A stretch of 64,000 nucleotides of DNA, taken from contig NZ_JACYGY010000002.1 in assembly GCF_015221875.1 (NCBI RefSeq), positions 1,115,573 through 1,179,572 on the forward strand, in the 5' to 3' direction. The stretch comes from Dyadobacter subterraneus (GTDB lineage: Bacteria > Bacteroidota > Bacteroidia > Cytophagales > Spirosomataceae). Below, piece after piece: positions 27,222-35,606 of the stretch. The translations under genes were made by a program, and so were the position numbers. Under the pieces are notes generated by a model. That model searched no databases. It was not told where the DNA came from and worked only from the letters and a program-made list of their open reading frames with translations. Every line of letters begins with the position of its first letter. Positions within the stretch are counted from its first letter, which is position 1.

Positions 27222-27410
27222 ATCCCAAAGGGATATCCTTTTTATAGAAACTAATATTCGCAACCAAATCCAGACTCCTTCAGAGTCACCTGTAATCTAC
27301 CTTTTTCCTGTTTGGGCCAAGAATTCAACAATATTCACAGGAGGCTCCGAAGGAGCCAAAACTCTGAGGAACAAGTGCAATTGCTATAAACAGGAAGCTT
27401 CAAAGGAGCT
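27222..27410. repeat. Second array of regularly spaced mini-palindromes, thioredoxin-fold/prfA intergenic
   Basis: Four short palindromes fill the space between two convergent genes. They are ATCCC-AAA-GGGAT (27222), GACTC-CTTCA-GAGTC (27273), GGCTCC-GAA-GGAGCC (27343) and an imperfect AGCTTC-AAA-GGAGCT (27396). Centre distances are about 52, 70 and 53 bp, close to those of the array at 16.5 kb. Spacer phrases resembling TATAGAAAC or GCTATAAAC recur. No ORF of credible composition was seen here. Confidence 0.65.
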
Positions 27411-27422
27411 GAACTTCCCAAA

Positions 27423-28496
27423 TTAAATTGTTTCGCCTTCCTGCATTCTTTCCGCATTTTCAGCAATACGCAAACGCTCGATAAATTCTGCAATATCACC
27501 TTCCATTACGGCAGGCAAATTGTAAACGGTGTAACCGATGCGGTGATCAGTAATCCGGCTTTGCGGGTAATTATATGTTCTGATTTTGTCAGATCTGTCG
27601 CCGCTTCCAACCATGGATTTACGCTGAGAACTGACAGCATCATTATGTTCTTTCAATTTAATCTCGTAAAGACGTGAGCGCAAAACACCCAAGGCTTTAT
27701 CTTTATTTTTCAACTGCGAACGTTCATCCTGACAGCTAACAACCAGTCCCGATGGGATGTGTGTCAAACGAACGGCAGAATAAGTAGTGTTAACTGACTG
27801 TCCACCAGCACCTGATGACATAAATGTATCAATACGCACATCGTTCATATTAATCTGAACATCAACTTCTTCTGCTTCCGGTAAAACGGCAACCGAGGCC
27901 GCTGAGGTATGAATTCTTCCCTGAGATTCCGTTTGCGGTACACGCTGAACACGGTGAACGCCCGATTCAAACTTCATTTTACCGTAAACATCTTCACCTT
28001 CAACTTTACATATAATCTCTTTGTAACCTCCGTTGGTACCTTCAGTAAAATCCATGATCGACGATCTCCAACCCATTTTTTCGAAGAAACGCTGATACAT
28101 GCGGAACAAATCGCCGGCAAAAATCGAAGCTTCATCTCCACCCGTTCCACCTCTTATTTCAAGGATAATATTACGGCTGTCATTAGGATCTTTTGGTATC
28201 AATAATTCTTTAATGATCAGATCCATTTCTTCCATTTTTGGAAGCAATTCGTCCAATTCTTCTTTTGCCATCTGGCGCAGCTCCTCGTCCTTTTCATTGA
28301 CGATCATATCTTTCGTCCCTGCAATATCCTTTTGAAGTTTTTGGTAAATTGCGTACTGTTCAACAATCTTTCCCAAATCCTTATATTCCTTGCTCAATTT
28401 GGAATATTTAGTGGAATCGGAAACGATTTCAGGTTGTATAATTTGTTGCGAAACTTCTTCGAAACGTTCTTTTATGGCTTCTAATTTATCTTGCAT
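27423..28496 (-). CDS. prfA: Peptide chain release factor 1
   Basis: RF1 recognises UAA and UAG and triggers peptide release. The 357 aa protein has the class I release factor layout: helical domain 1, then EIRGGTGGDEASIFAGDLFRM, the catalytic GGQ loop in SSGAGGQSVNTT (Gly-Gly-Gln at residues 231-233) and the C-terminal SQRKSMVGSGDRSDKIRTYN region. No in-frame stop needing a programmed frameshift was seen, as expected for prfA. A TATCTTTG promoter box lies 39-46 bp upstream. Confidence 0.95.
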   Translation of the reverse strand: MQDKLEAIKERFEEVSQQIIQPEIVSDSTKYSKLSKEYKDLGKIVEQYAIYQKLQKDIAGTKDMIVNEKDEELRQMAKEELDELLPKMEEMDLIIKELLIPKDPNDSRNIILEIRGGTGGDEASIFAGDLFRMYQRFFEKMGWRSSIMDFTEGTNGGYKEIICKVEGEDVYGKMKFESGVHRVQRVPQTESQGRIHTSAASVAVLPEAEEVDVQINMNDVRIDTFMSSGAGGQSVNTTYSAVRLTHIPSGLVVSCQDERSQLKNKDKALGVLRSRLYEIKLKEHNDAVSSQRKSMVGSGDRSDKIRTYNYPQSRITDHRIGYTVYNLPAVMEGDIAEFIERLRIAENAERMQEGETI

Positions 28497-28534
28497 ATCG
28501 CGTTAATGTCTTTTGGCATTGCATATTCGGGCGA

Positions 28535-28542
28535 CAAAGATA
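28535..28542 (-). promoter_or_regulatory. -7 promoter element for prfA
   Basis: Minus-strand TATCTTTG matches TAnnTTTG exactly, giving a leader of about 30 nt. The -33 box is weak (TTC about 20 bp upstream). Confidence 0.45.
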
Positions 28543-28699
28543 CGCATTTTAGGTTGAAGAATGTTTTTCGTACGTTCGTTGTCTGTTTTGAATTACAAAG
28601 TTGTATTTAACGTTGAAGAATAAGTGTGGAAAATCCCTGATTTTGTTTGTTGAAATCTGCTTTTGTAACGCTTTTACCAGTTTAACTTATAAAAATAAA

Positions 28700-29275
28700 A
28701 TGAATCGTATCGTATATATTCTGGCTTTTGTATTGCTTTTGTCTGGCTGTAATAATACCCGTGTTGAAAATACCAAGGAATTGTCCAATGAAATAAAGCA
28801 ATCGAAAATCGTGCGTGTTACCAATACCCAGCTTATTTATACGGTCGACGAATGGGGAAAGAAAATCTCAAAACTGGCGCAGAAATCATTAGAAGAAGCA
28901 CTGGTGAAAAGTCCGGAAAAGGCAGCCGAACTTTGTAAAAACCCATCTGAAATCCCAATTATAGGTGCTTTGGAAAAAAAGTATGGCGTAAAAATTTCAT
29001 TGCTTGGTTCTGATGATACGACAAATACAGAACTTGATAAGAAAGAAACCGAGCTTTTAAAGGCATATCTTTATAGTGCCAAAAGTAATACAACCTCATT
29101 AAGCGATAATGTTCAGCCGATTAATGATACCACAGTTGTCTATAACGTTCCTGCTGATTTACAAATTTGTAAAACCTGTCTTGCTGACAAAACACCATCA
29201 TTTGCACTTTGGAGATTGTTATTTGACAAAAAGGAAATTCTGAGAAAAGTAGATGTAAAAACCTTGAAAGATTGA
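28700..29275 (+). CDS. Lipoprotein resembling the DUF3365 (Tll0287-like) family
   Basis: From ATG at 28700 the 191 aa protein starts MNRIVYILAFVLLLSGCNN, a lipoprotein signal with Cys17 as lipidation site. The earlier TTG of the open frame would bury this signal. The body (SPEKAAELCKNPSEIPIIGA, KKYGVKISLLG, NDTTVVYNVPADLQICKTCL) recalls DUF3365 sensor-like domains. Many of those end in a c-type heme CxxCH, but here the motif reads CKTCL, so heme attachment by the usual route is not expected. The metalloprotease gene follows immediately on the same strand. The assignment is from motif memory. Confidence 0.5.
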   Translation: MNRIVYILAFVLLLSGCNNTRVENTKELSNEIKQSKIVRVTNTQLIYTVDEWGKKISKLAQKSLEEALVKSPEKAAELCKNPSEIPIIGALEKKYGVKISLLGSDDTTNTELDKKETELLKAYLYSAKSNTTSLSDNVQPINDTTVVYNVPADLQICKTCLADKTPSFALWRLLFDKKEILRKVDVKTLKD

Positions 29276-29327
29276 TTTGGATCGGTTTTTGCTACTTGAA
29301 TGTAAATTACTTAACGTAGCAGACGAT

Positions 29328-29933
29328 ATGGCTGATCAAGATCAATTCAATCCGGAAGATTTTACCCATTTTCGGGAAAACAAGAAAATCCCGAAAGTGA
29401 TCGAAAATGAAATTTTAAAAGCACTTTCATTTTATCCCGAATTGCAAAATGTACCGATTGATTTTGTGTTTAAACAAAACATAAAAAAATCAGTCATGCA
29501 GGCGCAGCCAAAAATTGGAACAATGTTCACGGGAAAGAAAAATCGTGGTTATCAGATCAATATCAGCGCTTTATTTAAGTTAACACATACTGCAATTCCT
29601 ATTCATCAAATTCCAAAGGATATCCTGATTGGCTGGATAGGGCATGAATTGGGGCATATTATGGATTATCATAATCGCAATATTTTTGGCATGATCAGAT
29701 TTGGTTTTGGGTACTTATTTTCAACAAAATATATTCAGCAGGCAGAAAAGGTGGCGGATACTTTTGCTGTTACCCATGGTCTGGGAAATTATATCATCCA
29801 AACTAAAAACTTTATCCTGAATCACGCCGAATTACCAGAGAAATATAAACAAAAAATTGCCCGGCTATATCTTTCTCCTGATGATATAGTCGAGCAAGTG
29901 AGATTATTGGAAGTGCAAAGAGCAGCTTTATGA
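29328..29933 (+). CDS. Zinc metalloprotease-like protein with HExxH motif (M48-type)
   Basis: This 201 aa protein (from ATG at 29328) has the zinc motif GHELGHIMDYH (His at residue 106) and a downstream ExxAD-type third-ligand motif, AEKVADTFAVTHG. That pattern fits M48/Ste24-like gluzincins. A short hydrophobic stretch (FGMIRFGFGYLFS) sits between the two motifs. A TTG at 29277, one base past the previous stop, would add 17 residues. Tight spacing suggests an operon with the lipoprotein gene. Its 3' end overlaps the convergent GH3 gene by 6 bp. The substrate is unknown. Confidence 0.7.
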   Translation: MADQDQFNPEDFTHFRENKKIPKVIENEILKALSFYPELQNVPIDFVFKQNIKKSVMQAQPKIGTMFTGKKNRGYQINISALFKLTHTAIPIHQIPKDILIGWIGHELGHIMDYHNRNIFGMIRFGFGYLFSTKYIQQAEKVADTFAVTHGLGNYIIQTKNFILNHAELPEKYKQKIARLYLSPDDIVEQVRLLEVQRAAL

Positions 29934-31448
29934 ATTTTGACTTACAAAAGCTTCAAATTCAATAAAATCTTCTTCTTTCATGACCCGGGGAATTTTTACC
30001 TGTCCGCCCAGTTTCTTAGTTTCTTCGCTCCATTTATGAAAAACAGTTTCGGGAATAAGTACCACTTCAACGCCTTTTAGCGCTTTTCCACGCGCAACTT
30101 TATAGTTTTTATTGCTGGTTTGTAAAGCATTGTCGAGCGATTCCGCAACTTTGATTGCATCTGGAAACTTGTCAGAACTGATATACCATTTCAAAATAAA
30201 TTCTTCATTTTTATGAACTGCGGCAGCAATAAATTCGGTCATGACCAGATCATATTCTTTTTCCAGAACACGAAGTGCATCATTCATCTGGTTAACAGAA
30301 AGTTGCTCACCCACTACATTCAGATAATGTTTTGTCCGACCGGTGATTTTTATTTCTGCCCTTGATTTGTCCGTTATCATTACCGTATCGCCAATCATAT
30401 AACGCCACGCTCCGGAAACGGTAGAAATCAGCAGACAATAATTTACATCTTCTGCTGCGTCTTCAAGGGCAAATATTTCTGCATCCGGTTTCACCAAACC
30501 ATCTTCATCAATATTGTCGCCTTCCATCGGTACAAACTCAAAGAAAATTCCGCTGTTGGTAAATAAAGCCATTGAAGAAGTCTCAGGCCGGTTTTGTATG
30601 GCAATAAAACCTTCAGAAGCCAGATAAGTATCGATGTAAATCAGGGGATGAGCAAATAATTTTTCCAGACTTTTCCGGTAAGGATCAAACGCAACGCCGC
30701 CTGTTGTATACACCTGGAGATTTGGCCAGATTTCGTGGATATTTTTTAAGTTATGCTTTTTGATAATTTCTTTCAGCATCAACTCAATCCATGCAGGAAT
30801 TCCAGACAGACATCCAATATCCCAATCTGGTGCCTGTTCTGCAATGACTTTAACACGTTCATCCCAATCTTTAATATCCGCAATTTCGCGTCCTGGCTTG
30901 TAATAACCTCCAAACCAGCTAGGAATATTGCTTGCACTTATTCCACTTATTTCTCCTTCCAAATGATCATCTTTTTCAATCAGATTGGTACTGCTTCCAA
31001 GCATTAAGATTTGTTTTTCAAAAAACTCTGCGGGTAAATCAAATGCACTCAGATTCATGATTTCATGTGTACCGCTTTTCCTGATCGCATCCAGCATATC
31101 GTCTGTGACTGGAATATGTTTGCTGTTGCTGGTGGTTCCGCTGCTTAATGCAAAATATTTCTGACCGCCTGGCCAGGTTACATTTTGATGGCCTTCGAGT
31201 AAATAATGCCACCAGTCGGCGTTCATTTTGTCATAATCATGAACCGGAACAAATTGCTGAAATGCAGCTATGATGTCTTCGCTTTCTAAAATTTCTTTGA
31301 AATTATAAGCTTTTCCAAATGCGGTAAGTTTTGCTTTTTCCAATAGCGAAAGAAGCACTTCCCGCTGCTCTTTCACCGGATCCGGATCGCTTGTTATATA
31401 ACCCGAAAGGTCAATTGCCTTTTTGATCAGTTCTCCAATAACTGCCAT
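29928..31448 (-). CDS. GH3 auxin-responsive promoter family protein (acyl-adenylating superfamily)
   Basis: This 506 aa protein resembles bacterial GH3-family members, relatives of plant acyl acid-amido synthetases. Evidence is the ATP-binding P-loop-like FALSSGTTSNSKHIPVTDDML, the central TGGVAFDPYRKSLEKLF, the adenylation segment SGAWRYMIGDTVMI and ITGRTKHYLNVVGEQLSV. Plant GH3 enzymes adenylate an acyl acid and join it to an amino acid. The substrate of bacterial homologues is not established. Its stop codon lies within the end of the convergent metalloprotease gene, leaving no room for a separate terminator. Confidence 0.85.
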   Translation of the reverse strand: MAVIGELIKKAIDLSGYITSDPDPVKEQREVLLSLLEKAKLTAFGKAYNFKEILESEDIIAAFQQFVPVHDYDKMNADWWHYLLEGHQNVTWPGGQKYFALSSGTTSNSKHIPVTDDMLDAIRKSGTHEIMNLSAFDLPAEFFEKQILMLGSSTNLIEKDDHLEGEISGISASNIPSWFGGYYKPGREIADIKDWDERVKVIAEQAPDWDIGCLSGIPAWIELMLKEIIKKHNLKNIHEIWPNLQVYTTGGVAFDPYRKSLEKLFAHPLIYIDTYLASEGFIAIQNRPETSSMALFTNSGIFFEFVPMEGDNIDEDGLVKPDAEIFALEDAAEDVNYCLLISTVSGAWRYMIGDTVMITDKSRAEIKITGRTKHYLNVVGEQLSVNQMNDALRVLEKEYDLVMTEFIAAAVHKNEEFILKWYISSDKFPDAIKVAESLDNALQTSNKNYKVARGKALKGVEVVLIPETVFHKWSEETKKLGGQVKIPRVMKEEDFIEFEAFVSQNS

Positions 31449-31633
31449 GAATATTTTGTTAAATTGATGTGAGTAAAGTAATTATAAGAAAACGGTTCAA
31501 AAGCTATGCCAACCATTGATTTTTGTTAGTCTCGACAGATGATCTTTGAAATTTTATAACTTTACAAAAGGACTACACGAATACTGAATCATACAAAAAA
31601 GGCAAGTAATTCTTAAATATACAGGTATAAATT

Positions 31634-32560
31634 ATGGCATCATTTTCCTTCGTTAACTACATCAAAAAATTCATTTTGTCAGCGATTACTATTTTGCTGA
31701 CGCTTCTTTCTTTCACTTCAAATGCCCAAAACAATATTCTCGTTTTCCAGTCTGATTTTGGATTAAAAGATGGCGCCGTTTCTGCGATGAAAGGTGTAGC
31801 GATGGGTGTTTCTCCTGACCTGAAAATATTTGATCTAACGCATGAAATTCCGGCTTACAACATTTGGGAAGCATCTTACCGACTTGTTCAAACGGCACCA
31901 TATTGGCCGGTTGGCACTGTTTTCGTTTCCGTTTGCGATCCGGGTGTTGGAACAAAAAGAAAATCAGTGGTCCTATTAACAAAAACAGGACATTATTTTG
32001 TCACGCCGGATAATGGAACATTAACTCTTGTTGCAGAACAAATGGGAATTCAGGAGGTGCGTGAAATTGATGAAGTGAAAAACCGTCGTAAAAATTCGAA
32101 TGAGTCGTATACCTTTCATGGTCGCGATGTATATGCATTTACCGCAGCCAGATTAGCTTCCAAAACCATTACTTATGATCAGGTTGGGCCAAAACTTCCG
32201 AATCAAATTGTTTCAATTCCTTACACAAAACCATCTTTCGAAAAGGGAAAAGTAAAAGGAACGATACCAATTCTGGATATTCAATATGGCAACGTCTGGA
32301 CGGATATTGACAAAAAGCTTTTTAATCAATTGGGAATTAAAATAGGAGAAAATATCAAGGTCGAGGTTTTTGACGGAGAGAAAAAAGTCTACACCGGAAC
32401 CGTAAAATATGTCAATACTTTTGGAGAAGTACCTGAAGGGAGTGATGTCGGTTATTTCAACAGCTTACTCAATTTTTCTTTGGGAATTAATATGGCAAGT
32501 TTTTCTGAGAAGTATCATGTGTTTAGTGGAAGTACATGGAGCATAGTGCTCAGTAAATAA
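31634..32560 (+). CDS. SAM hydroxide adenosyltransferase-like protein (DUF62) with signal peptide
   Basis: This 308 aa protein belongs to the DUF62/fluorinase-chlorinase superfamily, whose common members hydrolyse S-adenosylmethionine to adenosine and methionine. Family motifs are FQSDFGLKDGAVSAMKG, DLTHEIP, VFVSVCDPGVGTKRKSVV (the Asp and Arg of the catalytic trio), TPDNGTLT and TFHGRDVYAFTAA (the His). The C-terminal domain includes DIQYGNVWTDI. Unusually, it opens with a probable signal peptide (FILSAITILLTLLSF, cleavage near SNAQ), so it may act outside the cytoplasm, where SAM supply is unclear. It is monocistronic with its own terminator. Confidence 0.85.
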   Translation: MASFSFVNYIKKFILSAITILLTLLSFTSNAQNNILVFQSDFGLKDGAVSAMKGVAMGVSPDLKIFDLTHEIPAYNIWEASYRLVQTAPYWPVGTVFVSVCDPGVGTKRKSVVLLTKTGHYFVTPDNGTLTLVAEQMGIQEVREIDEVKNRRKNSNESYTFHGRDVYAFTAARLASKTITYDQVGPKLPNQIVSIPYTKPSFEKGKVKGTIPILDIQYGNVWTDIDKKLFNQLGIKIGENIKVEVFDGEKKVYTGTVKYVNTFGEVPEGSDVGYFNSLLNFSLGINMASFSEKYHVFSGSTWSIVLSK

Positions 32561-32585
32561 TAATTGAAGTTTTGCCATTATAACT

Positions 32586-32613
32586 AAAAAACCTGCTGTC
32601 AAGCAGGTTTTTT
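32586..32613 (+). terminator. Terminator of the SAM hydroxide adenosyltransferase gene
   Basis: AAAAAACCTGCT / AGCAGGTTTTTT forms a perfect 12-bp stem with a 4-nt loop, 25 bp past the stop. It is symmetric and may also serve the convergent small gene. Confidence 0.88.
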
Positions 32614-32637
32614 AATAATCATATATTGAAAAAAATC

Positions 32638-32916
32638 TTATAATTTTTTCACTTCATCCTTTACACCTTTTCCCACTTTCTTCGCTACTTTTTTAGTGCC
32701 ATCATATGCTTTTTCAGCACCTTCGCCTACCTTTTCAGCTCCGGTTTTTACGCCGTTACCAACAACTTTGGCATCCTTTTTAATTGCGGCACCTACTTTT
32801 TTAGCTCTTGATTTGGTAGCTGCAACAGCTTTCTGCGTTTTTGTCGAATCAGTATCCTGCGCGAAAGAAGCAGTTGAAAATGCAAATAGAGCGGCAATGA
32901 TCAATATTTTTTTCAT
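32638..32916 (-). CDS. Small Lys/Ala/Gly-rich exported protein
   Basis: This is a 92 aa protein from ATG at 32916; nine residues more in the longer frame would spoil the signal. It has a signal peptide MKKILIIAALFAFSTASFAQ followed by a very basic, low-complexity mature part. The mature part holds repeats of the form K-VG-x-G/A-VK and KKVGxxIKK, with about one Lys in four residues. It is predicted to be amphipathic-helical or disordered. I recognise no family and no function. It could be a periplasmic polyanion-binding protein, but that is speculation. Confidence 0.6.
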   Translation of the reverse strand: MKKILIIAALFAFSTASFAQDTDSTKTQKAVAATKSRAKKVGAAIKKDAKVVGNGVKTGAEKVGEGAEKAYDGTKKVAKKVGKGVKDEVKKL

Positions 32917-33033
32917 TTGTCTGATATGGTTTTTTTTATTCAAAGTTTAAAGCTCTCGCTTTTGGTATTTATACGGATTAGAGCTTTATAAGTCACATTT
33001 CCTCAGAAAAGTTTTGATGATACTGAAAAATAA

Positions 33034-33070
33034 AAAAGCCAGTTACGTTTCATAAACGTAACTGGCTTTT
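33034..33070. terminator. Terminator downstream of the aldo/keto reductase
   Basis: This is a perfect 17-bp stem (AAAAGCCAGTTACGTTT and complement) with loop CAT, 20 bp past the reductase stop. It is one of the strongest hairpins in the window. Confidence 0.88.
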
Positions 33071-33089
33071 GAGCAAAAACTTATTATTA

Positions 33090-33968
33090 TCAGAATGGAT
33101 TAACGACCTGATAAAGTGCGTACCAATCCTGATTTGTTAATTGAATATCCGAGGCACTTGCTGCGTTTCTGATTCTTGTTTCTGATAAAGATCCGATAAT
33201 TGGCAAAGTACCTAATTTCATCAACCAGGCTACTGCCGTTTGTTCAATGTTAGCATCATATTTTTTACCAATTTCTTCAAGTTTAGCTCTTAACGCCACA
33301 GCTTTTTCATCTGTCCCATCTAAAATTCTTCCGCCTGCCAGAGGTGCCCAGGCCAACGGTTTACTAAAACACTGTTTGATAAAATCAATACGACCATCTT
33401 CAATGGCTGTCGTATTCATCAAATTTAATTCAATATGATTCGTAACAATCGGGATTCTGAGGTAAGAAGCTAAAAGCTGGTGCTGAAAAACAGAGAAATT
33501 CGCAACACCAATATGTTTCACTTTTCCTGATTTAACTACTTCCGCAAGTGCACCGGCCGTTTCCTCCGGATCTGCCAGAAAATCGCTGTGCTGCAAAAGG
33601 AAAATATCAAGATAGTCTGTGTTCAGTCTTTTCAAAGAACCATTTACGCTATTGATAATATGATCTTTCGAAGTGTCATAGTATTTAAAATCGCCATTAT
33701 CTGACTTTCTGATCCCGCATTTACTGAAAAGAACTATGTCTTCTCTTTTGAAGGATTTGTTTTTGATAACCTTGCCAAAATGCTCTTCTACGGTAAAATC
33801 GCCGTAAATATCTGCATGGTCAAATGTATTTATTCCTAGTTCCAGACACAGATTAACCGTTTTTTCAATGGCGGATGTTGTTTCTGCACCTTCATCTTTC
33901 CATCTCCAGAAACCATAAATTGCTTCTGATACTTTTGGGCCGGAATCACTTAAACTAACTTTTTTCAT
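33090..33968 (-). CDS. Aldo/keto reductase (YdhF-like)
   Basis: This is an NAD(P)H-dependent oxidoreductase with an (alpha/beta)8 barrel, 292 aa. Catalytic residues are visible as the Asp/Tyr of FDHADIYGDF, the Lys of DIVLFSKCGIRK and the His of IFLLQHSD. The cofactor-binding end includes LPIIGSLSETRIRNA. The arrangement and length match the E. coli YdhF/Tas-like subgroup. The carbonyl substrate is not predictable. It is monocistronic, with a predicted promoter just upstream and a strong terminator downstream. Confidence 0.9.
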   Translation of the reverse strand: MKKVSLSDSGPKVSEAIYGFWRWKDEGAETTSAIEKTVNLCLELGINTFDHADIYGDFTVEEHFGKVIKNKSFKREDIVLFSKCGIRKSDNGDFKYYDTSKDHIINSVNGSLKRLNTDYLDIFLLQHSDFLADPEETAGALAEVVKSGKVKHIGVANFSVFQHQLLASYLRIPIVTNHIELNLMNTTAIEDGRIDFIKQCFSKPLAWAPLAGGRILDGTDEKAVALRAKLEEIGKKYDANIEQTAVAWLMKLGTLPIIGSLSETRIRNAASASDIQLTNQDWYALYQVVNPF

Positions 33969-33994
33969 TCGGTGGTGTTGGTTGGATCAAGTTG

Positions 33995-34023
33995 CAAAAA
34001 TACCCTAATTTTAAAAATAGCAA
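33995..34023 (-). promoter_or_regulatory. Predicted promoter of the aldo/keto reductase gene
   Basis: On the minus strand TTG (34023-34021) is followed after 18 bp by TATTTTTG (34002-33995), close to the Bacteroidota consensus. The leader would be about 20 nt. Confidence 0.5.
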
Positions 34024-34085
34024 TCCAATTTCTGTATTACTCCTACGATTACTTAAAACTTAATAAGGATTTCAGTATAAAAAAG

Positions 34086-34120
34086 AAAGCTCCTGACTCA
34101 ATCAAGAGTTTCGGAGCTTT
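34086..34120 (-). terminator. Terminator of the 386-aa T9SS protein gene
   Basis: AAAGCTCC / GGAGCTTT arms with an inner ACTC/GAGT stem lie 25 bp past the stop codon at 34145. Confidence 0.7.
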
Positions 34121-34144
34121 GTTAAGGGTTTATTGGATTTATTT

Positions 34145-35305
34145 TTATTCAATTACTGACACTTTGACCGATCTGGGCTTGGAATCACCGTTCGTATCAT
34201 TAATTTTTAATTCGAATATTCCGGGTGTTGGATTTCCTTTTATAATAATTTGATAGGAATCCATATTTTCACTTTTACTTATTTTTATGGGAACTTCTTT
34301 GCCAAGATGGTTATACAACCTGATTTCCGGATTCTTTAATTCCAGCGATTTGATTTCAAAGGTTCCGGTTGTAGGATTGGGGTAAACAAAAAGTTTTTCA
34401 TCCCCGGAATCTGATTTAACGGCAATTATTCTTGAATATTCATAACTTCCATCCAGATCAATTTGTTTGAGACGGTAATAAAAAGTCTGTTCTGATTTAA
34501 TTCCCGTATCTGAAAACTCATAGGAGGATTTCAACAGGGTAGTGGAATTTCCTGCAACATATCCAACCTTATGGAAGTTTATCGCGTCAACACTTTTTTG
34601 AACTTCAAAACCTTCATTTTGATCTTCCCATGTAGTTTCCCATTTTAATAAAACTGAATTATTTTCACAACTGCCTTTAAATGAGCTTAGTTTGACTGGC
34701 ATCGGGGAAATGACGGTACCATTAAGGGTGACATTATCCATCCTGAAACTGGCACCAGTGGAAGCGGTGTTTGCACTTAAATCTGCTCTTTGCGGACCAT
34801 ATGGATAAATTCTGAAAGTTAATTTTACGCCGCTTGCCACAGTGAAATCATCAAAATCCCAATTTGTTGTTGCTCCGGGCGACGTTACTGTCAAAGGAGC
34901 CGCTCCCCATGCTGTGGATGTAGCGAAGCCGTCGGTGCTGTAACGGATTTCAAGCTGATTAGGAGCTGAGGCACTCCCTTGTCGGAAAAAGGTTAACGAA
35001 GTGACATTAAGTTGAAAGCCGGCATCAGCCGTAACGGAAAACTCAATGTAAGAGTTGTTATTAATTGTTGCCGTATTGTTGAGTGTTGTAGAATTAAAAG
35101 CATTGGAGAAAGCGGTACAGGTAATTGTGTTTCTGGTGAGTTCTGTTCCGGTAACGCCGGGAATTGCTGTTGCTACATTACCAGGTGTGGGACAGGCCGA
35201 TGCCCCCGTAAAAGTATTTAAATAAATTTGCCCGAAAGTAAGTGAAGGCGCACAAAAAATAAAGATTAACAGCAAGAGCTGTTTAGCGTAAAAGTTTCTA
35301 ATCAT
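34145..35305 (-). CDS. Secreted T9SS-dependent protein of unknown function
   Basis: The frame is open further upstream, but the start at 35305 (MIRNFYAKQLLLLIFIFC) gives a proper signal peptide ending at LTFGQ; the preceding 54 residues look non-coding. The 386 aa protein has an N-terminal beta-rich domain of about 210 residues (SFRMDNVTLNGTV near its end), then a fibronectin-like segment (LKWETTWEDQNEGFEVQKS, YYRLKQIDLDGSYEYSR), then a T9SS type A sorting domain starting at LFVYPNPTTGTFEI. No catalytic motif was recognised. It is probably a surface or secreted binding or adhesion protein. The IS1182 element sits about 217 bp upstream of the start. Confidence 0.75.
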   Translation of the reverse strand: MIRNFYAKQLLLLIFIFCAPSLTFGQIYLNTFTGASACPTPGNVATAIPGVTGTELTRNTITCTAFSNAFNSTTLNNTATINNNSYIEFSVTADAGFQLNVTSLTFFRQGSASAPNQLEIRYSTDGFATSTAWGAAPLTVTSPGATTNWDFDDFTVASGVKLTFRIYPYGPQRADLSANTASTGASFRMDNVTLNGTVISPMPVKLSSFKGSCENNSVLLKWETTWEDQNEGFEVQKSVDAINFHKVGYVAGNSTTLLKSSYEFSDTGIKSEQTFYYRLKQIDLDGSYEYSRIIAVKSDSGDEKLFVYPNPTTGTFEIKSLELKNPEIRLYNHLGKEVPIKISKSENMDSYQIIIKGNPTPGIFELKINDTNGDSKPRSVKVSVIE

Positions 35306-35521
35306 AATAATGATGTGTATAGTGTTAAGAATACTATTGCACCGAAAGTATGAAAAAGAAGATATTTTAACGGAAATATTTAATAAATAATTGGTTTTAT
35401 TCAATATTTGATTAGAAATTTCAAATAGGTAATATTTTATTCGCTTGTGGAATATTTTTATGAGCACCTGACTGCAAAAAATCAGAATCGGTTATAAAAT
35501 AGTGAAGCTGTTATTAGGCTG

Positions 35522-35538
35522 AGGGGCTGACCAAAAAG
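35522..35538 (+). repeat. Left terminal inverted repeat of the IS1182-family element
   Basis: AGGGGCTGACCAAAAAG is identical to the complement of 37301-37317. Confidence 0.92.
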
Positions 35539-35540
35539 CC

Positions 35541-35575
35541 AAAGCCCTTTATCTACTTTGTAGATAGAGGGCTTT
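35541..35575 (+). terminator. Hairpin inside the left end of the IS
   Basis: AAAGCCCTTTATCTAC pairs with GTAGATAGAGGGCTTT (one T-G pair) around TTT, followed by more T. It would terminate transcription entering from the left before the transposase gene. Confidence 0.75.
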
Positions 35576-35606
35576 TTTGTATTTTTAATTACCACATTAG
35601 AAATAC

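Noticed and set aside
28601..28699. N-terminal extension of the lipoprotein gene from a TTG
   Set aside because: It would bury the lipoprotein signal MNRIVYILAFVLLLSGC, so the ATG at 28700 is preferred.
35306..35467. 54-residue N-terminal extension of the T9SS protein gene
   Set aside because: The extension is AT-rich and would displace the signal peptide beginning at 35305.
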